Origin: Mycobacteriaceae bacterium | Lineage (GTDB): Bacteria > Actinomycetota > Actinomycetes > Mycobacteriales > Mycobacteriaceae | DNA length: 64,000 nucleotides | Direction: 5' to 3' | Assembly (NCBI GenBank): GCA_019749805.1 | Contig: JAIEPH010000044.1 | Coordinates: forward strand, 62,001-126,000 | Shown: piece by piece, positions 26,423 through 34,570 of the stretch | Numbering within the stretch: position 1 is the first letter of the stretch | Layout of the letters: every line of letters starts with the position of its first letter | Translations under genes and position numbers: made by a program | Notes under the pieces: generated by a model | Told to the model about the DNA's origin: nothing | Seen by the model: only the letters and a program-made list of their open reading frames with translations | Databases searched by the model: none

Positions 26423-26910
26423 TCGTGCAAGGACTCCCGCCGATCATCGGCGACGACGCCCATACGTTGATACTGGGCAACATGCTGAGCGTGATGTCGG
26501 TGGCGTCCCAGCAGTACTACGGCAACCCCCGCAACGCGTTCTGGCGGATCACCGGTGAGCTCTTCGGGTTCGCCGCCGACGATCCGTACGACGAACGCAG
26601 CGCTGCGCTCGTCGCCAATGGCATCGCGGTGTGGGACGTGCTGAAATCATGCAGGCGCAAGGGCAGCCTGGATTCCGCTGTCGAGCCGGACAGCATGGTG
26701 GGCAACGATTTTGGAATGCTGTTCGATGCGCATTCGGGTATCCGTCGGGTCTTCTTCAACGGTGCGGCCGCGGAGAAGAACTTCACGCGCTTCGTCGGGC
26801 TCGCTCCTGACATGAACTATCGGCGATTGCCGTCGACGAGTCCGGCGCAGACCATGCGCTATGAAGACAAGCTAACCGCCTGGCGCGACGCCTTAACCGC
26901 ACGTCCATAA
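26410..26910 (+). CDS. UDG-superfamily DNA glycosylase (deoxyinosine/mismatch type)
   Basis: 166 residues. The N-terminal motif LILGNMLSVMS followed by QQYYGNPRNAFW is the active-site region of the hypoxanthine-DNA glycosylase branch of the uracil-DNA glycosylase superfamily. The C-terminal LPSTSPA corresponds to the second DNA-binding motif. It should remove deaminated bases (hypoxanthine, possibly uracil) from DNA. ATG at 26410 overlaps the longest reading of the divergent cyclase, so one of the two starts is probably further in. No cofactor cysteines are present, unlike the UdgB-like enzyme at 37.5 kb. Confidence 0.85.
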   Translation: MAAPLVQGLPPIIGDDAHTLILGNMLSVMSVASQQYYGNPRNAFWRITGELFGFAADDPYDERSAALVANGIAVWDVLKSCRRKGSLDSAVEPDSMVGNDFGMLFDAHSGIRRVFFNGAAAEKNFTRFVGLAPDMNYRRLPSTSPAQTMRYEDKLTAWRDALTARP

Positions 26911-26973
26911 CGGTCCGGCCGGTGACGACTGGCCCTATTCTCAGGTCAGCAGCAACGCAAGCGGGTGGGGTCG

Positions 26974-27300
26974 ATGACGGCGACGGTGATCTGCCGGGCG
27001 TACGGCGCGCAACAGCGCACCGAGGCGCGCTTCTCCGATGCCTACGGTGTGCAGTTCGACGCCGCGACCACCTTAGGAGACCAAGCTTTCCGCGCCTGCC
27101 TGGCGGCATTTGCGATTCAGAAGGAAGTCGACACTACGCTGCAACTGCGGATCGGGCTGAACTCCGGTCAGGTGATCGCTGCCGAAATCGGTTCAGGCAA
27201 AGCGGGTTACACGGGCACCGACCAGCAGGTCGGTATGGCGCGGTTGGCCGCAGACATCGGCTTCGAGGGCCACCTGGCATGCGCCGAGGCGATGCCATGA
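26974..27300 (+). pseudogene. Remnant of a class III nucleotide cyclase domain, coupled to a kinase gene
   Basis: A 108-codon frame (ATG 26974, or GTG 26965) whose middle, LRIGLNSGQVIAAEIGSG then GYTGTDQQVGMA, closely resembles the C-terminal half of cyclase domains in mycobacterial cyclase/ATPase regulators. The N-terminal metal-binding Asp region is absent, a short stretch between IQKEVD and LQLR appears deleted compared with relatives as I remember them, and the end is unrelated. No catalytic activity is possible. The frame is open and its stop overlaps the kinase ATG (ATGA), so it may serve only as a translated leader. Confidence 0.6.
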
Positions 27301-29135
27301 CCGATAGACCGCCGAGTCCGTCCAACGGCGAGGGAACTCCGTTCGGGCACTACCGGCTGATCGCATTGCTCGGGCGCGGCGGTATGGGCGAGGTATGGCG
27401 AGCCCATGACACCATCACCGATCGCATCGTCGCGCTGAAACTGCTTCCGTCGCGCTTTGCTGAAGACAGCACGTTCAAGGAGCGCTTCCGCCGCGAGGCC
27501 CACGCCGCCGCGCGATTGAACGAGCCGCATGTGGTGCCGATTCACACCTACGGGGAAATCAATGGGCACCTGTTCGTGGATATGCGCCTAATCGAGGGCC
27601 GCGACGTGGAAACCGTTCTGGCAGAGGGGCCGCTGGCCCCGGCGCGGGCGGTGATGATTATCGAGCAGGTGGCCAAGGCCGTGCATGCCGCGCACAAGGT
27701 CGGGTTGGTGCATCGGGACATAAAGCCGTCCAACATCTTGCTTGACGACGACGACTTCGCCTATTTGATCGACTTCGGGATCGCACGCGCCGTGGGCGAG
27801 ACCGGCCTGACCGTCACTGGCGGGGTGGTCGGCACGTTGCGCTACATGGCGCCAGAGCGGTTCAGCACCGGCGATGCCGATGCCCGCTCCGATATCTATG
27901 CGCTGGCATGCGTGCTGTACGAGTGTCTGACGGGCAGCCGCCCGTTTCCCGGTGACAGCATGGAGCAACAACTGGCCGGGCACCTGGCGACCCCGCCCCC
28001 CCGACCGTCCGACATCGGGGCACCGGCGGAGTTCGATGACGTAATCGCCACCGGTATGGCCAAAGACCCCGGGGCGCGCTATCCCACCACCGTTGAGTTG
28101 GCCCGGGCTGCGCGTGACGCCATCACGGAGCCGCTGCGCGGCCAAGGGCCGACCGTTGAGGCGCTGCGACCGCCCGGGCACGCACCTATGCCGATGCGCC
28201 CGCGCCCGCAACAGCCGCCGACCCGGCAATCGTCAAACTTGAACTCGGGATCGGACTGGCCTGCGCCGTCGCCAGCCCGACCGTTCGCGCAGCGGCAACC
28301 CACCTCGTCGGCGTCGCCACCCAGGTACCCGTCGGCGTCACCCATGTACCCGTCGGCGTCGCCACCCATGTACCCGCCGGCCTCTGCCACCCGTCGATCG
28401 AGGCGCTGGATCGTGCCGACCGCCATCGTCGCGGTCGTGACTGTCCTTGGCGGCTTGGCCATCTGGTACACCACCCGCTCGTCGACCACCCCGCCGGCCT
28501 CGTCGCTCGCGTCCGGCGCGTTGACCACCCCACCGATCTCGTCGATCGCATCGAGCGTGTCGACGAGCCCGCCGGTACCGTCAAGCACCCCACCGACCCT
28601 CGCTGCCGTCGACTTCCGCAGCTGGCAGGCGTTCGGCGGCATCGATGCGAAGGTCAGCAACGATGGCCGGTCAGTCGTTCTCGACACGAACGACACCACC
28701 GGAAATTGGAAGGCGGTGTGGTCGGGTCTGATCGCACCCGGACCGCCTCAATGCAGTACTCACATCACGGGGTCGGCTCGCGATATCGCCCACAGTCCAG
28801 GTATCGCCGGAGGATTCGGTATCGGTCTGACGACCCTGCAAAAAGACGCGGCTGGCCAAGAGGCTTCCTACGGCTCCGCCGTGCAGTATGACTTCGGCTT
28901 GAACGGCTATTTCGCGGTGGCCTACCCGACTGCAGAGTCGTACAGCCTCGTCCCAGCGCCGCTCGACCATGAATGGCACAGATTCGACATCAGCATCGAT
29001 ACGAACGGCTGGATCACAGCTCAGGTCGATGGACAGACAGTCGTGCGCGCCAAGGGGGACGCTGTCTGCGGGTCGCCGACGATCCGCGTTTGGGCGGGGT
29101 CCGCGGAATTTCGCGAGTTCTCGGTCGAGCCGTGA
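27297..29135 (+). CDS. Receptor-type Ser/Thr protein kinase with extracytoplasmic beta-sandwich sensor
   Basis: 612 residues from ATG at 27297. Complete Hanks-type kinase: G-loop LGRGGMGEV (25-33), Lys48, HRDIKPSN (139-146), DFGIAR (159-164), APE (185-187). A Pro/Ser-rich juxtamembrane linker (~285-370) with short PSASP repeats leads to one membrane helix (371-391). The outer part (~392-612) has a Ser/Thr/Pro stalk, then a domain resembling concanavalin-like/DUF1080 sandwiches (VDFRSWQAFGG ... WITAQVDGQTVV). It differs from the known PknH sensor domain. The kinase sits between orthologues of Rv1264 and Rv1263, where M. tuberculosis has no kinase. It is probably coupled to the cyclase remnant. 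Confidence 0.88.
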   Translation: MTDRPPSPSNGEGTPFGHYRLIALLGRGGMGEVWRAHDTITDRIVALKLLPSRFAEDSTFKERFRREAHAAARLNEPHVVPIHTYGEINGHLFVDMRLIEGRDVETVLAEGPLAPARAVMIIEQVAKAVHAAHKVGLVHRDIKPSNILLDDDDFAYLIDFGIARAVGETGLTVTGGVVGTLRYMAPERFSTGDADARSDIYALACVLYECLTGSRPFPGDSMEQQLAGHLATPPPRPSDIGAPAEFDDVIATGMAKDPGARYPTTVELARAARDAITEPLRGQGPTVEALRPPGHAPMPMRPRPQQPPTRQSSNLNSGSDWPAPSPARPFAQRQPTSSASPPRYPSASPMYPSASPPMYPPASATRRSRRWIVPTAIVAVVTVLGGLAIWYTTRSSTTPPASSLASGALTTPPISSIASSVSTSPPVPSSTPPTLAAVDFRSWQAFGGIDAKVSNDGRSVVLDTNDTTGNWKAVWSGLIAPGPPQCSTHITGSARDIAHSPGIAGGFGIGLTTLQKDAAGQEASYGSAVQYDFGLNGYFAVAYPTAESYSLVPAPLDHEWHRFDISIDTNGWITAQVDGQTVVRAKGDAVCGSPTIRVWAGSAEFREFSVEP

Positions 29136-29141
29136 CGTGTC

Positions 29142-29168
29142 GTTCGCCCGCAACCGCGGGCGGCGAAC
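29142..29168. terminator. Bidirectional hairpin between kinase and amidase genes
   Basis: GTTCGCCCGC, loop AACC, then GCGGGCGGCGAAC form a GC-rich stem with a three-base bulge in the 30 bases between two convergent genes. There is no strong T-run. It is a plausible mycobacterial-type terminator for both strands. Confidence 0.5.
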
Positions 29169-30544
29169 TAGGACACCGGTGGGCGGCGATCAGCCCACGG
29201 CCGCACTTTCTCGATCTGTGCGCTCAGCGACAGCAGGGTCGCCTCGTCGAACGGCCGGCCCACCAGCTGGATCGACGTCGGTATTCCGTTGTCGTCGAAG
29301 CCCCACGGCACCACGGCGGCCGGCTGGCCCGTGGCATTGAACATCGCCTGGAACGGGACCCGGGCCGCGACCAACGCAAGCGTCGAGAGAGCGCCGCGGC
29401 GTTGATAGGCGCCGATGCGTGACGGCCCCATCGCCGTGCCCGGCGTGATGAGGACGTCCACGTCGTCGAAGATCGAGTTGACGCGTTTGGCGATGTCGAT
29501 CTCCGCGGCCCTGATCCGCTTCATGCGCTCGTCGGAGATCAACGAACCGATGCGCGCGAAGTTCCGGGTGCGGGACTCGAGCCGCTGCGGCCGGAGCAGC
29601 GTTTGGACGTCGTCGTGCGCGCCGCGGAAGTACCGGGACAATGCGTGCGCGATTGCAGTCGACGGATAGTCGGGATCGCGGATGACGACCTGATGCCCGA
29701 GCTCACGTAGCAGCCCTATCGCCTCCTCGAGCGCGACTCGCTGCCGCGCGCCTACCCGCGTCACCACCCCCGCGGGAACCTTGCTGCTCACCGCAATCCT
29801 AAGCCTCCCAGGCTCTTTCGCTGAAGCAGCAACGAAGCCGGACTCACCACTCGTCGCGTCGAGGAACAGGGCGGCGTCTTCGACGGTCCGAGCGATCGGA
29901 CCGTTGACGGTCAAACCGTTCCAGGCGTCGTCGTGCGGGGCCATCGGCACCCGGTCCCGCTGCGGTTTGAGGCCGAACAGTCCGCACCACGTCGACGGAA
30001 TCCGGATCGAACCCATGCCGTCGGATCCCAGCGCCATCGAGGCGAGTCCCGCGGCCACCGCCACGGCACTGCCGGCGCTGCTGCCACCAGGCGTGTAGTC
30101 GGTGTTCCACGGATTCCGGGTGGCACCGAACGTCGTCGTTTCCGCGAAGGGCCACAGCGTCATCTCCGGCACGGCGGTCTTGCCGACGAGGACCGCGCCC
30201 GCCTCGCGAAGGCGACGGACGACGTCGGCGTCGGCGGTGCGAGCTGCGCCGTGGGCCGAGGTCCCAAGAGCCGTGACCTGTCCGGCGATGTCGACGTCGT
30301 CCTTGACGGCGATCGGTACACCGAGCAGCGGCAGTCGTTCACCGGCGTCAAGGCGGGCCTGTGCGACGGCCGCATGCTCGCGGGCGGTGTCCGCGAGCAC
30401 GACCCGGTAGGACCTCAGTTCGGGGTCGAAGCGACCGATGCGATCCAGGTACACATCGAGCAGCGCCGGCGCGGTGACGGTTCCGTCCGCGAGCATGCGG
30501 GCCTGCTGCGCGGCGCCTGCGAAGGCGAGTTCACGATCGTCCAT
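29168..30544 (-). CDS. Amidase-signature family amidase (AmiB2/Rv1263-like)
   Basis: 458 residues from ATG at 30544 (MDDRELAFAG). Amidase-signature enzyme: catalytic Lys in PIAVKDDVDIAG, Gly/Ser-rich TPGGSSAGSAVAVAAG with the cis-Ser and nucleophile Ser, and the ALGSDGMGSIRIPS stretch. It hydrolyses amide bonds; substrate not predictable. Length matches AmiB2 and location beside the Rv1264-like cyclase matches Rv1263. No signal peptide. A longer frame to 30607 exists but the MDDREL start fits the family. Confidence 0.92.
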   Translation of the reverse strand: MDDRELAFAGAAQQARMLADGTVTAPALLDVYLDRIGRFDPELRSYRVVLADTAREHAAVAQARLDAGERLPLLGVPIAVKDDVDIAGQVTALGTSAHGAARTADADVVRRLREAGAVLVGKTAVPEMTLWPFAETTTFGATRNPWNTDYTPGGSSAGSAVAVAAGLASMALGSDGMGSIRIPSTWCGLFGLKPQRDRVPMAPHDDAWNGLTVNGPIARTVEDAALFLDATSGESGFVAASAKEPGRLRIAVSSKVPAGVVTRVGARQRVALEEAIGLLRELGHQVVIRDPDYPSTAIAHALSRYFRGAHDDVQTLLRPQRLESRTRNFARIGSLISDERMKRIRAAEIDIAKRVNSIFDDVDVLITPGTAMGPSRIGAYQRRGALSTLALVAARVPFQAMFNATGQPAAVVPWGFDDNGIPTSIQLVGRPFDEATLLSLSAQIEKVRPWADRRPPVS

Positions 30545-30952
30545 TGAGACCGAAGCATAGAACGGCATGCGAGCGACAAAGTGGAAGTCCAAAAGAAGCC
30601 GTATCACGATCGCTGACCTTTGCGTCAGCCCCGGCAGGGCGCGTGGCGCACCAATCAGGTGGCCCGGCTAGCGAACTACCGTGCCGCCTTTTGATGTCAA
30701 TCAGTTAATTACCATGCTATTGACCAGGCCGTTTATTCGATGACAGCCCTCCATGTCAACCATTTGCGATCTGCACATAAGGCAATTTTCGCTACCGCAT
30801 AATAGCTGAAACAATACTGTGGGAAACGAAATTATGCCCAGCTCAAGCCCTCTATATCACATGCCAGCTTACGTCGATCTCAGTGACGGGTGATCCAGGA
30901 GAAATTTGCCAAGCTTGTGGGATGGCCAGCGATGGAAACGTCACTATGATCC
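30545..30952. other. AT-rich intergenic region
   Basis: About 400 bases without a convincing gene. The segment ~30660-30880 is clearly richer in A/T than anything else in the window. I found no riboswitch, tRNA or transposase remnant. Short ORFs here lack codon bias. It probably holds regulatory sites for the repeat-protein genes or is a scar of transfer. Confidence 0.5.
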
Positions 30953-30982
30953 TTGACACACCTTCCAGCAAAGATCTAGTGT
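30953..30982 (+). promoter_or_regulatory. Predicted sigma-A-type promoter of the repeat-protein locus
   Basis: TTGACA (30953-30958), 18-base spacer, TAGTGT (30977-30982). The expected start of transcription is ~7 bases downstream, giving a ~40-base leader with a GGGGAAG ribosome site before the ATG at 31031. Confidence 0.5.
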
Positions 30983-31030
30983 CCGCACTACGCAAATGAT
31001 CATGTCTCCAGCGCGGAAGAGGGGAAGCGG

Positions 31031-32539
31031 ATGGCTCAGGTTCGGCGCAATGGGCGCACGCGGCGAAAGAAGGCGGGCGCCCACCGGAAGGTGCCGACGC
31101 GGCGGACAGCACTCGCGAGCTCCGTGGCCGCCGGTGGAGCGGCGCTCAGTATCGGCGCAGCCTCCTACCTCGGCGTCCCCACAGCGGAAGCATTGTCGAT
31201 ACTGCTGCCCGGCCCGGAGGTCGATGGCGCCGGAAGCGCGACGCGCATCAACATTCTCGAAGGCAACGTCTTCAATCCGCAGTTTGGCCTCGACGGGAAC
31301 AACAGCAGCACGAACCTGGTCATCGGCAGCGTGGCGCTGAACCGGTACTACAGCTTCATCGATCAACTGCTGTCGCTACAGATCAACCTCAGCGGTACGA
31401 CGGGCCGCGTCGTCAGCACTCAGGTCAACATCCTGTCCGACAACGTCTTGAACCCGCAGCTGAGTCTGTCCGGCGCGAACATGAGCAACAACGTGCGCGT
31501 CGCCAACGTCGCGGTGGACAACGGAAACAACACCGTCAGCGACGTGACAGGGACGGGCTCTCAATCCGGAACAGGTAACGGCAACACCGTTCAGTACTCC
31601 TTCCTGTCCGGAAACATCTTCAATCCCCAGATCAGCCTGATCGGCGCCAACATCAGCAACAACGTCACCGTCACCAATGTCGCGATGAACAACGGAAACA
31701 ACAGCGTCGCAACGACGTCAGGCGGCTTACTGCCGCTCCTGGGAGGTGGAGCGGGCAACGGGAACTCTGCTCAGTTCTCCCTCTTCTCCGGCAACATCCT
31801 CAATCCGCAGACCAGTCTCACCGGTGCCAACATCAGCAACAACGTCTCAGTCACCAACGTCGCCATCGGCAACGGAAACGGCAGCCAGGCGATCTCGACG
31901 GTGGGAAACGCGTTGGGCTCGTTCGTGTTCGGCGGCGGCAACGGGAACAGCTACCAGTACGGATCCTTCGTCTCCAATATCTCGAATCCGCAGTGGACAT
32001 TGGGCGGCGGTAACACGAGTAACAACTCCGCCACGACGAATACCGCAGACGGCAACGGAAACGGCAGCAGCAACGCCGTGGCGGGTGGCGGTCTTGGCAG
32101 CGTGGTCACTGGCACCGGCAATGGCAACACGAACCAGGCTGCAAGCGGCTCCGGCAACATCCACAACGACCAGGTGAACATCGGCCGCGGTACCGGCGGC
32201 CCAGGAAGTTCGAGCACCACCGCTCCAAAGGACTTCGAGGACGTCATATCCCTTGTCTCAGCCTCTACCGATGCCCGTACCTCAAACTCCAGCCCCGCAT
32301 CCGCGTCCAGACCGTTCCGAATCAACCGTCAGAGCCAGCAAGAGCGACGAGAGTTGTTCTCTTTCAGCCGAAGCGGCACACGAGCCACGTCGGCGGCCGT
32401 CGACAATGCCTCGCATGACGCGGACGGCGGCAGCCAGTCGACCGGTGTCACTGACGGTGTCACCGCCGGTGGTGGCAGCACTGACGACGGTGGAGCAAGC
32501 GACAACGGCGGCGATGGCAACGGCGATTCCGGCGCCTGA
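31031..32539 (+). CDS. Exported Asn/Gly-rich repeat protein (candidate beta-solenoid or amyloid-like)
   Basis: 502 residues. A long basic N terminus precedes PTRRTALASSVAAGGAALS, a Tat-like export signal. Residues ~70-390 hold five to six ~60-residue repeats with the core GNIFNPQxSLxGANxSNN then VxNVAxxNGN, separated by Gly/Ser/Asn linkers (GNGNS, TGNGNT). Regularly spaced Asn and Gln ladders suggest a stacked beta structure. The C-terminal ~120 residues are Ser/Arg then Gly/Asp/Asn rich and probably disordered. No catalytic motif and no cell-wall sorting signal. The start has a good ribosome site (AGGGGAAGCGG). It is not a PE/PPE protein. The following gene encodes a related protein. Confidence 0.8.
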   Translation: MAQVRRNGRTRRKKAGAHRKVPTRRTALASSVAAGGAALSIGAASYLGVPTAEALSILLPGPEVDGAGSATRINILEGNVFNPQFGLDGNNSSTNLVIGSVALNRYYSFIDQLLSLQINLSGTTGRVVSTQVNILSDNVLNPQLSLSGANMSNNVRVANVAVDNGNNTVSDVTGTGSQSGTGNGNTVQYSFLSGNIFNPQISLIGANISNNVTVTNVAMNNGNNSVATTSGGLLPLLGGGAGNGNSAQFSLFSGNILNPQTSLTGANISNNVSVTNVAIGNGNGSQAISTVGNALGSFVFGGGNGNSYQYGSFVSNISNPQWTLGGGNTSNNSATTNTADGNGNGSSNAVAGGGLGSVVTGTGNGNTNQAASGSGNIHNDQVNIGRGTGGPGSSSTTAPKDFEDVISLVSASTDARTSNSSPASASRPFRINRQSQQERRELFSFSRSGTRATSAAVDNASHDADGGSQSTGVTDGVTAGGGSTDDGGASDNGGDGNGDSGA

Positions 32540-32659
32540 TGCAAAGGTTTCCAGGGAGGTGTGGATGAAGTGACCTCGGGCAGCAGTGTGGGACATGACG
32601 ACACTGCCTCCGGTGCCATAAATATCGGCATAGAGCAAAAGCGAAGGAGCTCAAGCGAA

Positions 32660-33619
32660 ATGACCAAAGACAACAAGACTCGAGATCCAGGCAGGTGGAG
32701 TCGCACAGTGGCGATCGGCGCGATCGCAGGCACCGCCCTCGGAATGGGCGCCCTCGCGGGCGCAGCCAGCGCACAGGCGGACACCAACTGTGTTGATTCA
32801 GGCTTCGGCTGCGGCTGGTTCAACGAAGTGCTGAGCCGCAACAACAGCCAGATCGGGTCGAACGGCAACGGCATCACGAATCAGTTCGGAGCAGCCAACG
32901 GCAACATCGCCAACGGCCAGTTGAACGTCCCGATTCTCAGCCCCGTCATCGCCGGCGGCAACGCGACCAACGCCGCGCCGACAACCGGCGGCGCCGCGGT
33001 GGGTGGCGCGGGGGCGAGCACGGCCGCCGACGTGGACGTCGTGACGGCCGGTTCTGCGCTCGGCCTCAACCCGGCGCTCGGTGGCATCGGCGTCGGTGGC
33101 TCGAATCTCGGCGCGGCGCTGGGCGGTCTGGGACTCGGCGGCTGGGGCGTCGCCGCGGGCGTGCCGGTGTCAACCGGTGGTGTGGCCGCCCCGGTGAATG
33201 CCGGTGTGCAGACCGGCGTCGGTGGAGTGGGCACTGGCGCGCTCGACGGGCCGGGCACCGGCGGCGACGGAACCGGTGCGCAAACGGTTGGCGGCGGGGA
33301 CACGACCGCCGGTGGTGGCAGCAGCACGGCCAACGCCGCAGCAAACGGGGGCGACGCCACCGGCGGGGACGCTGACGTCGATCAAGACGCCGGTGACGGT
33401 GAAGGCGGCTCGGCCAGCAGCAGCCAGAACATCACCCGGGGCGGCAATGCCACCAGCACCGGTGGTGCCCGTAGCGGAACCGCCAATGGCGGCACCGCGA
33501 CCGGTGGCAGTGCGCGCAGCAGCGCCAACGGCAACGCCGGCGGCAACCAGTCCAACAACAACTCCTCGAACAACTCGTCGAGCAACAACGGCAACAACAG
33601 CAGCAACAGCAATGGCTGA
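32660..33619 (+). CDS. Secreted Gly/Ala/Asn-rich protein related to the upstream repeat protein
   Basis: 319 residues from ATG at 32660 (MTKDNKTRD; ribosome site GAAGGAG). Sec signal peptide (~15-40) with cleavage near SAQA-D. The mature start has two Cys (CVDSGFGC). Next comes SNGNGITNQFGAANGNIANG with QLNVPILSPVIAGGNATN, which shares the GNIxNxQ-x8-GxNxxN core of the upstream protein. The rest is low-complexity Gly/Ala/Thr with a poly-Asn/Ser tail. It is preceded by a 120-base gap, and a strong terminator follows. Likely co-transcribed with the upstream gene and extracellular or wall-associated. Function unknown. Confidence 0.75.
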   Translation: MTKDNKTRDPGRWSRTVAIGAIAGTALGMGALAGAASAQADTNCVDSGFGCGWFNEVLSRNNSQIGSNGNGITNQFGAANGNIANGQLNVPILSPVIAGGNATNAAPTTGGAAVGGAGASTAADVDVVTAGSALGLNPALGGIGVGGSNLGAALGGLGLGGWGVAAGVPVSTGGVAAPVNAGVQTGVGGVGTGALDGPGTGGDGTGAQTVGGGDTTAGGGSSTANAAANGGDATGGDADVDQDAGDGEGGSASSSQNITRGGNATSTGGARSGTANGGTATGGSARSSANGNAGGNQSNNNSSNNSSSNNGNNSSNSNG

Positions 33620-33634
33620 CGAGGTGTGACCGAT

Positions 33635-33670
33635 GCGGCGCCCACCGACAGGTGGGCGCCGCTTTGGTTT
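33635..33670 (+). terminator. Strong rho-independent terminator after the repeat-protein pair
   Basis: A perfect 12-bp GC stem (GCGGCGCCCACC / GGTGGGCGCCGC) with loop GACA, followed by TTTGGTTT. It ends the 31031-33619 transcription unit just before the HIT gene. Confidence 0.85.
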
Positions 33671-33685
33671 CGCTAACGTGGCGGA

Positions 33686-34123
33686 ATGTCCTGTGTGTTC
33701 TGCGCCGTCGTCGCCGGCCAATCTCCGGCCATCAAGATCTATGAGAACGCCGACTACCTGGCAATACTGGACATTCGGCCGTTCACCCGGGGCCATACCC
33801 TGGTCATCCCGAAGCAGCACACCGTCGACTTGACCGATACGCCGCCGGAAACGCTCGCCGCCATGGTGACCATCGGGCAGCGGATCGCGCGGGCAGCGCG
33901 ACAATCCGGACTGCACGCCGATGGCAACAACGTGGTCATCAATGACGGCAAGGCCGCTTTTCAGAGCGTGTTCCACATCCACCTGCACGTGCTGCCGCGC
34001 CGAAGCGGCGACAAGCTGTCCTTTGCGAAAGGCATGCTGGTGCGACGGGACCCGGACCGGGAGGAATCCGGACGCCTCCTGCGGGAGGCGCTGGCGAAAC
34101 TCGACCCCGCTGAGCAGGATTGA
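33686..34123 (+). CDS. HIT-family nucleotide-binding hydrolase (Rv1262c-like)
   Basis: 145 residues. N-terminal CVFCAVVAGQSPA is typical of Hint/FHIT-like proteins and the histidine triad HIHLHVLPR is intact. The family hydrolyses or transfers nucleotidyl groups (AMP-lysine, dinucleoside polyphosphates or similar) and is cytoplasmic. The stop is followed after three bases by the Ddn-like gene, so both are probably co-transcribed. Order matches Rv1262c-Rv1261c. Confidence 0.92.
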   Translation: MSCVFCAVVAGQSPAIKIYENADYLAILDIRPFTRGHTLVIPKQHTVDLTDTPPETLAAMVTIGQRIARAARQSGLHADGNNVVINDGKAAFQSVFHIHLHVLPRRSGDKLSFAKGMLVRRDPDREESGRLLREALAKLDPAEQD

Positions 34124-34126
34124 CCC

Positions 34127-34570
34127 ATGACGTCACGTATGCAGCGGGCGATGCTGAAGGCACTGAGCATCCACGACAAGATCTATCAAGCGACCAACGG
34201 GTGGGTGGGCCACCGCCTGCCCTTCGCTCCCCCGAACCTGTTGCTCCGCTCGGTTGGAGCGAAAACCGGTGCGGCAAGGACGAACTCGCTGACCTACGCC
34301 AAGGACGGGGAGGACTATCTGGTCGTCGCGTCCAACGCGGGCGCCAGACGCTATCCGGCGTGGTATCACAACTTGAAGGCGAATCCCGACGTCGAGATCA
34401 ATGTGGGGCCCAAACGGTTCCCGGTCACCGCGCGCATCGTCGGACCGGATGACGCCGACTACGCCCGCCTGTTCCGCATCGCCGACGAGAACAACAGCGG
34501 GCGATATACGGCCTATCAGAAGAAGACGACGCGACCCATCAGTGTGATAGCTCTGACACCGAAGTCCTGA
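34127..34570 (+). CDS. Deazaflavin (F420)-dependent nitroreductase-family protein (Rv1261c-like)
   Basis: 147 residues. Matches the Ddn family split beta-barrel: LLLRSVGAKTGAARTNSLTY (cofactor phosphate region), VVASNAGARRYPAWYHNLKA and the IVGPDDADYARLF tail are family hallmarks. Members bind F420H2 and reduce quinones or nitro compounds; Rv1261c is a characterised family member. It ends immediately before the stop of the convergent luciferase-like gene (adjacent bases 34570/34571). Confidence 0.9.
   Translation: MTSRMQRAMLKALSIHDKIYQATNGWVGHRLPFAPPNLLLRSVGAKTGAARTNSLTYAKDGEDYLVVASNAGARRYPAWYHNLKANPDVEINVGPKRFPVTARIVGPDDADYARLFRIADENNSGRYTAYQKKTTRPISVIALTPKS

Noticed and set aside
26922..27299. 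In-frame N-terminal extension of the kinase
   Set aside because: The extension is a different frame of the cyclase remnant and has no resemblance to kinases; the kinase begins naturally at ATG 27297.
28310..28390. Short tandem repeats (PSASP-coding) in the kinase linker as a VNTR or mobile element
   Set aside because: They are in frame, few and imperfect, and encode a Pro/Ser linker; no mobile-element feature is present.
30545..31030. Riboswitch (cobalamin or ydaO/c-di-AMP type) upstream of the repeat protein
   Set aside because: No conserved core motif or convincing long-range pairing could be found by eye.
31031..32539. PE/PPE or PE_PGRS assignment for the Asn/Gly-rich repeat protein
   Set aside because: It lacks the N-terminal PE or PPE motif and GGA-GGN runs; it has a Tat-like signal and a different 60-residue repeat.
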